The position numbers were made by a program, and so were the translations under genes. Below the pieces are notes generated by a model that had not been told where the DNA came from, searched no databases, and saw only the letters and a list, made by a program, of their open reading frames with translations. Positions 57,305-64,000 of a stretch of 64,000 nt of DNA are shown here, piece after piece. Numbering within the stretch: the first letter of the stretch is position 1; every line of letters starts with the position of its first letter. The DNA is taken from contig OX421495.1 in assembly GCA_949126835.1 (NCBI GenBank), positions 28,397,721 to 28,461,720 on the forward strand, given 5' to 3'. The stretch comes from Anisus vortex. Its lineage: Eukaryota > Mollusca > Gastropoda > Planorbidae.

Positions 57305-58582
57305 CAGGGGTCGGCAACCTTTTGCTAGCGGTGTGCCAAGCTAGGATTTCTAAATCATTCAGCGTGCCAACAGCCTAAAAGTCAACCTGCTCTATTATAC
57401 TTGTTTTCTTATAAGACAAGTAAGTAATTTAAATCCGTAGCTAGACAAAGGCCTAAAGCAAAGGAACTCTCAAGAGAAAACTTTTTTTTATTAGCATTTA
57501 TACCAAATACAAAATTATATTACCAAAACTTTCACATTTATGGTAACTATTTTGTAAAGGTTATCATTTAGTTGTCAAAATAAATTTCTATCAACTGATA
57601 ATATTTATTTTAATTTATTATATTATTTTGTTCTCAGTTCCACTGAGATGTTCTTTAATTTACTGAAATCATTTATTTTTTGAACAACGTTTAGCGGAAT
57701 TGATATAAAGTTATCATACAAACTGGTTAATGTAATGTTCAGAAAATGTGCATATATTAGTCTTCTAATATTTATACAATTTTCAACAACTTTTTGACAG
57801 TTTGGTCATTATAAAGTTATAATTTGTAGACCATTTAGTCTTTTACAAAATAAAAATTTAAAAACATAATATTAGAAATATTAGCGGAAATAAAAGTAGC
57901 TAATTTTCTCCCTTTAATTAAAATAAAGATTCTAAATTTGATTCAATAGTGATGCCAAACAAGTAATGTTTTGTAATATAACAAATATTACTAATTATTA
58001 TTTCTTTACATAAACTAGCGTTGTGGTATTCATTAGGCTACAAGATTTAATTATTAGATGTATAAAATTGATTTACGTTAAATAATTGTAAGTAAACATT
58101 TCCTGCATTAATTATTTGTCCATTTAACCTTGAGGAGTTTATTTCTTAAACAATTTGGCACATTTCGATGCCCATTTCATTAAAGGTTTAAAATTCAATT
58201 GGTTACGTTTTTCAAATCGCCAATATCCCTATACTTAATTTTAAAAAAGTATCTACATCTAAGAAGGTCGTAGTAAGATTAAGCCAGTTATGCTTGATTA
58301 GGTATGAAAAAATATAATTGAAAGTCTTGAAACCCCGCTTTGAGTGCTTTGGTGTGCTTCTGAAAAAGCCCAACAATCTATCTTAATATATGCCTTTGTA
58401 AAGGGAAGTACATAATATAGTTAAATGTTGTGAAATCGATTTCAATCAATATAAATAATACTGAAAAATATAGTTGTTTTTGTTTTCATCAATAATAAAA
58501 CACCTCTTGCAGGTCTCTCGCGTGCCATTGAAAATCGCTCTGCGTGCCAAGTTTGGCACGCGTGCCTTAGGTTGCCGACCCC
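57305..58582 (+). mobile_element. Nested non-autonomous hAT (CAGGGGTCGGCAACC ends)
   Basis: Left end CAGGGGTCGGCAACC with GCGTGCCAA subterminal; right end, inverted, GGGGTCGGCAACCTAAGGCA with GGCACGCGTGCC. CACTCTAG precedes the left end and TTTTCTAG follows the right end, a degenerate 8-bp duplication. The uninterrupted sequence is visible in element 1 at 44500-44525 (AGTCACCCTCCAGTGGATAC). No transposase; 1.28 kb. A truncated relative is at 41060-41943. Confidence 0.92.
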
Positions 58583-58599
58583 TTTTCTAGTGGATACCA

Positions 58600-58876
58600 G
58601 ATCATAAGCAAGAACTTAGAGTGTAAGCTTACAGGAACGGCCAACCGTTTGTGCCTAACTTTTACGGTAATGTATAAGTTGTGCGTGGACACATCAGAGT
58701 TAGTTCTCCGAGCCCCCAAAAGAGTAAGCTCGCTCACATTCTCCAAAAAAGCTGGGGTTCAAGTCTGGTTTACTCACCGAAAAGTATTAATGTGACTTAA
58801 ACGCGCTGGCTTTCTCATTCTCGGCCGTAGGCTATAGCCTACGTGTAGTGATTGAAAACATAGTTACATGAACTTC

Positions 58877-58959
<83 letters not shown>
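58600..58959 (+). mobile_element. Retro-insertion ending in 81-nt poly(A)
   Basis: Relative to element 1, about 280 bp of extra sequence followed by an uninterrupted run of 81 A (58879-58959). It contains GGGGTTCAAGTCTGG at about 58754, which fits a Pol III B box, so a tRNA-derived SINE is possible; a convincing A box was not found. A GGCTATAGCC palindrome lies at about 58833. The exact 5' boundary is uncertain. Confidence 0.65.
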
Positions 58960-58962
<3 letters not shown>

Positions 58963-59546
58963 CCACAGAATTTAAAAGAAAGAAGTAAAGAAGAGAACTT
59001 GTTTTAAAGAAATTCTGTTTGCTAAGGATATAACCATCGGGCGTGGTGTTTTAATAGCTGAGAGGAAAAAATTTGAAAAGAATAGAGCTTGTAATTGACA
59101 CATAGATACTTAAGATACAATAAATAAAAATGTTGAAACTCTATTTTTTTTTTTATCTCTTTAAAAATGTCTATAATATTGGCGATTTATCTCGTATTTC
59201 AAAATTAAAACGACGAATAATTAAGTCCTTTAGAAGCATTCGCATTGATTCTATAAATATTTTTCGACACTAGATACTCATCCCGAAAATGAGCAGTAGA
59301 TGCAATCAATTTTGCAGAAATTTCCATCATTCCCATAGTTGCTAGTAAAAATCGTGAATGGTTAAAAAAAAATACTGCACTTTATAGCAGTGTGTGTATC
59401 CTGGGGCACAGGATTTTCTCATAACACTTGATACGTACGAATTCTTAGTTCTTCTATTAATCTGGAAACATTTCTAAAAGTGGGGCCTTTTTCCTAAAAG
59501 TTCGCTCCCCCTAGCGTCAAAACCTGGTAACGCCACTGCTCATAGG

Positions 59547-60417
59547 GTGGCACATTGACGTGATGTAATATATCATGCAAGTTTTCCCGCATTTTACAAT
59601 TCATTTCTGATCAAAGCATTTCAGTTTCAGATTAGTTTTTTTTTTTCATTTTAAATTTGCAAAATTTTAAAAAAAAGCAAAAATTTTTTTTTAAATTTGT
59701 GATTCCCTGCTTGCATATTATTTACCTATAGATCTATATGTATTACAAGACTATATGTGTTGTGTAACTTATATTATTTCTTCCTGTCAGCGATAGCTCC
59801 TACAACCCTGGGATGTACTTAAATGTCCTACTTCATATTTATAGAACAATAGTTTATTTACTACACACAAAAATAGTTATTAAAGTAGTCTTTAACACTT
59901 TGTAACATTTAATCCAGTAGTTCGAAGAATCACATACACAATCTCTTCATGACTTTATCAAAAAGCACATTCCTACAAACATTGTAAAATATATAGCGAC
60001 TCCATTTTCCTCTGGATATTACACACTCTCCTTCTTCTATTTCTATCCTCTCCTCCCCTTCTCATTACCCCTGTTCCACAAAAAAACTGGTCAAACGACA
60101 ATTTACAACACATTCCTGGTCGCACTGCCCGGTCATGGTCTACTGACCTACATTAACAAATACACACTGAAAGAACTTTTTTTTTTTGTAAATAAATGGA
60201 GCCATTCATTTTAATGAACTGTGCATTTTGTAATTTTATTTTACCTTGTTTGCATATTGAGTGAGTAAATAGAGTGAGTTTAATATGTAGGCTACTAGAA
60301 AAATTGTGTAAATGTTTACACAAAAGTTTAGCCAAAAAGTTTAGTTAAAGTCTCAACATAATTTATTTTTTAAACAACTTTAGTGAAAGTCTTAACACAG
60401 TATTTAAAGACAACAAC
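59547..60417. other. Non-coding stretch, possibly downstream of a gene
   Basis: AT-rich; a 60-codon minus frame at 60153-60335 shows no family resemblance. Confidence 0.45.
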
Positions 60418-60423
60418 ATTTAT
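60418..60423 (-). terminator. Poly(A) signal AATAAA
   Basis: AATAAA on the minus strand lies about 12 nt after the stop codon of the exon at 60436-60618, within a GACAATAAATG context. In AT-rich DNA such hexamers are frequent, so support comes from position only. Confidence 0.4.
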
Positions 60424-60435
60424 TGTCATTGATCA

Positions 60436-60618
60436 TCATTGTTTACAATTATTGTCTGTATTCAAACTACAAAATCCTGCAGGTATATAATCAGTATTTA
60501 CTTTTGACATAATAGACATAAATTTAAAACGTTCTCCCATCTGTTCAGTTGATATGAGCATTTTGTATCCTGATATAAGACTAGGCCAGTGTTCTGTGGG
60601 ACAATTTTGAAGCAAAGC
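60436..60618 (-). CDS. Candidate terminal coding exon of an unidentified gene
   Basis: A splice acceptor (TGTATTGTTTTCAG) is followed in phase 0 by 60 codons and a TGA. The peptide starts ALLQNCPTEHWPSLISGYKM and continues LISTEQMGERFKFMSIM, with aromatic/hydrophobic spacing like a helical-repeat C-terminus. Composition is protein-like, not repetitive, and resembles no transposon protein known to me. The gene would continue beyond 61 kb on the minus strand, with the LINE remnant and arrays in an intron. Family not recognised. Confidence 0.5.
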   Translation of the reverse strand, partial: ALLQNCPTEHWPSLISGYKMLISTEQMGERFKFMSIMSKVNTDYIPAGFCSLNTDNNCKQ

Positions 60619-60636
60619 CTGAAAACAATACATCAT

Positions 60637-61014
60637 TCATTAAAATAATAAACCATTTTGTAAAGAAACAGCTTTTGAATAATAAAAAAAAGATATAAAA
60701 AAACAATTGCAATTATATTGTTATTTTTGACAAAAACAATTAGACTAACGACCAGGTATTTAAAATAAAATGAAATACAAAATTTTCTTGTTTATACAAT
60801 AATGTCAAAATAAGTTTTGGCTTACTGTTATAGTTCTTTTGTACAAACAAAATAGAGTCAAATTTTGTGACATCTTAGTCATATAGATCTATGTGGCATT
60901 TATATAGCATTTTAGTTTTATGTTCTAATTATAGTTGTAAAAGTTACTTGTTATGAAGCCTAATGTCAGTAATGTTTTTAGTTTTTTTAATTACTACAAT
61001 ATGCATTGCCCTCA
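60637..61014. other. Non-coding stretch (possible intron)
   Basis: AT-rich; nothing recognised. Confidence 0.4.
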
Positions 61015-61172
61015 CATATGAAGGGCGGAGGGGGCATATGCCCGGGAGCAACACTTTAGGGGCGGCAAATATAGTCTAAATATAGCACTAAACAAAGCAG
61101 TTACAGTATGCAATGGGGCATCCCTGAAACTTTTTGCCCTGGGGCGCTACATAGGCTTGTGTGGGCTCTGTC
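61015..61172. mobile_element. Possible hAT-derived MITE fragment
   Basis: Local GC-rich words GAAGGGCGGAGGGGGCATAT, AGGGGCGGCAAATATAG and TTTTTGCCCTGGGGCGC resemble the subterminal G-rich blocks (GGGGCACC-type) of hAT elements nearby. Ends and target duplication could not be defined. Confidence 0.35.
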
Positions 61173-61309
61173 AATATGTGGATTCCAATAAAGCTTATCA
61201 TTTATTAGGCTATTACTTCTAAGTACGTTGCATTTTTCGTTTGGGTAAGGTTTTTACAATGAATGAAGTATAGTTTGTAATTATTTGTTTCTTTTTCTAG
61301 GATACCCCT

Positions 61310-61880
61310 TACAGTTTCCACTTTCCTGTGTGTAAAGATATACTCCAGTTAGATTCCCATTTTTGTAATTCATCTAGATCTTTTTGTAAGAGTTTGCTAT
61401 CTTTTTTTGCCTTTATTGTTCTATAAATTATACAATCATCTGCTAATAATCTTACTTTTGTTCCTGTGTTACTGCAATTGGGTAAGTCATTAATAAAAAT
61501 TAGAAATAGTAGGAGTTTCTTGTAGAGGTCCTGAGTTTACAGTTATTGGTGATGATTTGGAGCCATTAATTATTACAGTTTCTTCTCGACCAATCAAAAG
61601 CTTGAATCGAAGAGATGCCAACAAAAATTTGTTTTTTTTTAGCAAACTAGTATGGTGAACTTTATCAAACACTTTGGAAAACTCTAGTGATATAGCATCA
61701 TTTAAGTTGTTATTATCTAATCCTTTAAACCTACTAATTGTGTTTCACATGATGTTTTTCCTGAAGCTATATATATGTTAGTGTGGGCACAGCACATTAT
61801 GTATGTCTAGGTGATTTACTATACTTGTATGTTATATGCTCAAGTATTTTGCAGGCTATTCTTGTAAGGGAAACACATTG
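61310..61880 (-). pseudogene. LINE (CR1/Jockey-like) RT remnant
   Basis: Minus strand, frames alternating: SLTRIACKILEHI, NHLDIHNVLC, FRKNIM, LEFSKVFDKVHHTSLLKK (palm motif A, normally xDFSKAFDxVxH), VIINGSKSSPITVNSG followed by a frameshift in GVPQGTVLGP, LFLIFINDLPN, VRLLADDCIIYRTI (motif C, LADD) and LQKDLDELQKWESNWSI. Order and spacing are those of an RT palm. The first residue of motif A (Asp) is replaced by Glu/Phe context, and stops/frameshifts are present. It starts exactly at the edge of the 51-bp array. Confidence 0.92.
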
Positions 61881-61894
61881 CTGATCCTTTTAAT

Positions 61895-62825
61895 TGATAA
61901 CTGTGACATGATTAAAAGTTGGCTAAATTTATATCTGATGATAATTGCTAAATGTGACATGATTAACAGTTGGCTAAATTTATATCTGATGATAATTGCT
62001 AAATGTGACATGATTAACAGTTGGCTAAATTTATATCTGATGATAATTGCTAAATGTGACATGATTAACAGTTGGCTAAATTTATATCTGATGATAATTG
62101 CTAAATGTGACATGATTAAAAGTTGGCTAAATTTATATCTGATGATAATTGCTAAATGTGACATGATTAACAGTTGGCTAAATTTATATCTGATGATAAT
62201 TGCTAAATGTGACATGATTAAAAGTTGGGTAAATTTATATCTGATGATAATTGCTAACTGTGACATGATTAAAAGTTGGCTAAATTTATATCTGATGATA
62301 ATTGCTAAATGTGACATGATTAAAAGTTGGGTAAATTTATATCTGATGATAATTGCTAAATGTGACATGATTAAAAGTGGCTAAATTTATATCTGATGAT
62401 AATTGCTAGATGTGACATGATTAAAAGTTGGCTAAATTTATATCTGATGATAATTGCTAAATGTGACATGATTAAAAGTTGGGTAAATTTATATCTGATG
62501 ATAATTGCTAAATGTGACATGATTAAAAGTTGGGTAAATTTATATCTGATGATAATTGCTAAATGTGACATGATTAAAAGTGGCTAAATTTATATCTGAT
62601 GATAATTGCTAAATGTGACATGATTAAAAGTTGGCTAAATTTATATCTGATGATAATTGCTAAATGTGACATGATTAAAAGTTGGGTAAATTTATATCTG
62701 ATGATAATTGCTAAATGTGACATGATTAAAAGTTGGGTAAATTTATATCTGATGATAATTGCTAAATGTGATATGACTAAGAGTTGGCTAAATAAATATC
62801 TGAATGTGCTAAATGTGACATGATT
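61895..62825. repeat. 51-bp minisatellite, ~18 copies, with higher-order repeat
   Basis: GTGACATGATTAA recurs every 51 bp from 61903 (every 50 bp after two units that read AAAAGTGGCT). 51 is a multiple of three, which keeps both strands open (61836-62384 plus; 61856-62368 minus): artefacts. Units fall into variants (CAGTTGGC, AAGTTGGC, AAGTTGGG, AAGTGGC); the ordered block of four units beginning at 62362 is repeated at 62565, a 203-bp higher-order period. Confidence 0.97.
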
Positions 62826-63200
62826 AAAATTAGTTTTTATTTACTTATGATGAATGTCTGTGTATCCTTATTTGACTATACCTGGTAGTGTAAGAGTAAA
62901 GTAGAGTGACAATAATATATAAAATTTTGAAGTTTTAGAATTTGTTATAATATATTAATTAGCTTTTCAACCAGAAATTGGGAGTTCTAAAAGCTGTTTG
63001 AAAAAAGGAATAACCTACATTACATTTTTTGTATTCACATTAATGATTATTGTGGTTTTAAAAAGCAAGTAAAATTAGCCAAGCCATGTTCAAACTTATT
63101 CTTGACATATGTTACCAAATATTTTTTCGTCAGAATAATATCGCTATCCATAAATTTATATTAGTGTGTAGCCAGAACAATGCCCAGCCACCTTTACCTT
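62826..63200. other. Non-coding spacer
   Basis: AT-rich; nothing recognised. Confidence 0.5.
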
Positions 63201-63620
63201 GCCCCAACTAATGTCAGGTATCCATCAGAGCTGGATAGACTCAGGGACACCTTCTATACTGGCCAGGGTGCCCCCAACTAATGTCAGGTATCCATCAGAG
63301 CTGGGTAGACTCAGGGACACCTTCTATACTGGCCAGGGTGCCCCCAACTAATGTCAGGTATCCATCAGAGCTGGGTAGACTCAGGGACACCTTCTATACT
63401 GGCCAGGGTGCCCCCAACTAATGTCAGGTATCCATCAGAGCTGGGTAGACTCAGGGACACCTTCTATACTGGCCAGGGTGCCCCCAACTAATGTCAGGTA
63501 TCCATCAGAGCTGGGTAGACTCAGGGACACCTTCTATACTGGCCAGGGTGCCCCCAACTAATGTCAGGTATCCATCAGAGCTGGATAGACTCAGGGACAC
63601 CTTCTATACTGGCCAGGGTG
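63201..63620. repeat. 70-bp minisatellite, 6 copies
   Basis: CCCCAACTAATGTCAGGTAT starts at 63202, 63272, 63342, 63412, 63482 and 63552. Copies are nearly identical (GGATAGAC in the outermost two, GGGTAGAC inside). GC-rich compared with the surroundings. A plus frame crossing it (63491-63760) is spurious. Confidence 0.97.
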
Positions 63621-63692
63621 CAAATCTTAGCCTTCACCAGGATTCAAACTACCTACTGCTGCTTAGCCACCTATGCCCATGTGTAAATAGTA
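63621..63692 (-). mobile_element. tRNA-like sequence beside the 70-bp array
   Basis: The minus strand reads GGTGGCTAAGCAGCAGTAGG and AGTTTGAATCCTGG, which look like A and B boxes, but they are only about 20 nt apart, shorter than in tRNAs. It could be a decayed SINE head whose body supplied the 70-bp unit; weak. Confidence 0.35.
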
Positions 63693-64000
63693 TAATAAAT
63701 ATTTTCATCTGTTTGACACAACACAAGAAGTTGATTTATTTTATAATAGGAAGTCATTAGCCTTTGAGGAAGAGTAAATGATATTGAAAAAAGTGAACAA
63801 GTAATGATTTCCTAACAGTCCATTCAAAATATGTTCACTAATGTGTATTAGAAATGTCAATTCTTTAAAATTTTAATATGAAGGTCTCAGGGCAAATAAG
63901 ACAAAATAGGTTTGAATAAGATTTTTTATGAGTGACATTAACAAAATAGGATGATTTTAATTGGGGATGTGTCCAGATATTAAGAGGTATGTGCAGAAGC
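63693..64000. other. Non-coding end of window
   Basis: AT-rich; nothing recognised. Confidence 0.5.

Larger units (their letters stand above)
57049..59538 (+). mobile_element. hAT-type element 2 (CAGTAGCGTAGCC family) with perfect 8-bp TSD
   Basis: Ends CAGTAGCGTAGCCAGG and, inverted, CAGTGGCGTTACCAGG. CTCATAGG flanks both sides (57041-57048 and 59539-59546). Left and right thirds are collinear with element 1 (41987-45133), but about 2.2 kb of element 1's interior is absent. Contains the last bases of the LINE RNase H remnant (GAAGTGAAGGTCAC | TAGTGGATACCAG), split by a nested hAT (57305-58582), a retro-insertion with 81-nt poly(A), and the transposase scrap at 58.98-59.10 kb. Confidence 0.93.

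Noticed and set aside
61903..62800. Hammerhead core CTGATGA in each 51-bp unit
   Set aside because: No GAAA segment and no pairing stems within the unit.
61836..62823. Open frames of 182 and 170 codons on both strands
   Set aside because: Produced by the 51-bp array, whose period is divisible by three; opposite-strand frames are equally open.

Overview
The window looks like AT-rich (roughly two thirds A+T by eye), gene-poor animal nuclear DNA. The transposon families present, the tRNA-headed SINEs with CR1/L2-type tails and the very frequent TAGGCCTA motif suggest a mollusc, probably a gastropod; this is inference from family resemblance, not a species identification. There are no bacterial-style genes, operons, rRNA genes or CRISPR arrays. 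Nearly all longer open frames are either transposon remains or artefacts of tandem repeats whose period keeps a frame open.

Layout. 1-8.6 kb: a 24-bp array, a rearranged non-LTR retrotransposon (LINE) composite (2.96-4.2 kb), a 70-bp minisatellite of 12 exact-length units (4.56-5.4 kb), a LINE 3' end, a 36-bp array and a hAT-type MITE. 8.85-11.1 kb: a long, heavily mutated LINE with endonuclease, reverse transcriptase (RT) and thumb remains. 11-32 kb: mostly unannotatable AT-rich DNA with many minisatellites (periods 30, 25, 68, 45, 30, 19, 19, 66, 34 and 47/48 bp), one SINE and one copy of a GC-rich hairpin-bearing element (18.8 kb). 32.5 kb: a possible first coding exon on the minus strand. 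33-39.6 kb: a full-length SINE, SINE/LINE tails, a 25-bp array of about 47 units, a LINE C-terminus and the second hairpin element. 39.8-49 kb: a nest of hAT elements and LINE pieces, a MADF-domain remnant and an L2/CR1-like LINE whose 3' end matches the SINE tail. 51.3 kb: a (GATA)n block of about 310 bp. 53.27-56.80 kb: a complete-ended hAT transposon with a perfect 8-bp target-site duplication (TSD), a broken ZMYM1-like transposase gene, a nested MITE and a nested LINE tail. 57.05-59.54 kb: another hAT element with a perfect 8-bp TSD, containing a nested second hAT element and an 81-nt poly(A) retro-insertion. 60.4 kb: a candidate terminal coding exon on the minus strand with acceptor, stop and poly(A) signal. 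61.3-63.7 kb: a LINE RT remnant abutting a 51-bp array with higher-order structure, then a 70-bp array next to a tRNA-like sequence.

How the parts relate. Several independent mobile systems are present only as relics: at least five LINE lineages, two SINE heads and at least four hAT families. The best-supported relations are (i) a SINE and an L2-like LINE sharing a hairpin-bearing 3' tail, the arrangement expected if the LINE mobilised the SINE; (ii) two hAT copies with different TSDs that both carry a piece of LINE RNase H; and (iii) nested insertions that can be ordered in time using an uninserted paralogue in the same window. No novel enzymatic or defence system was found.
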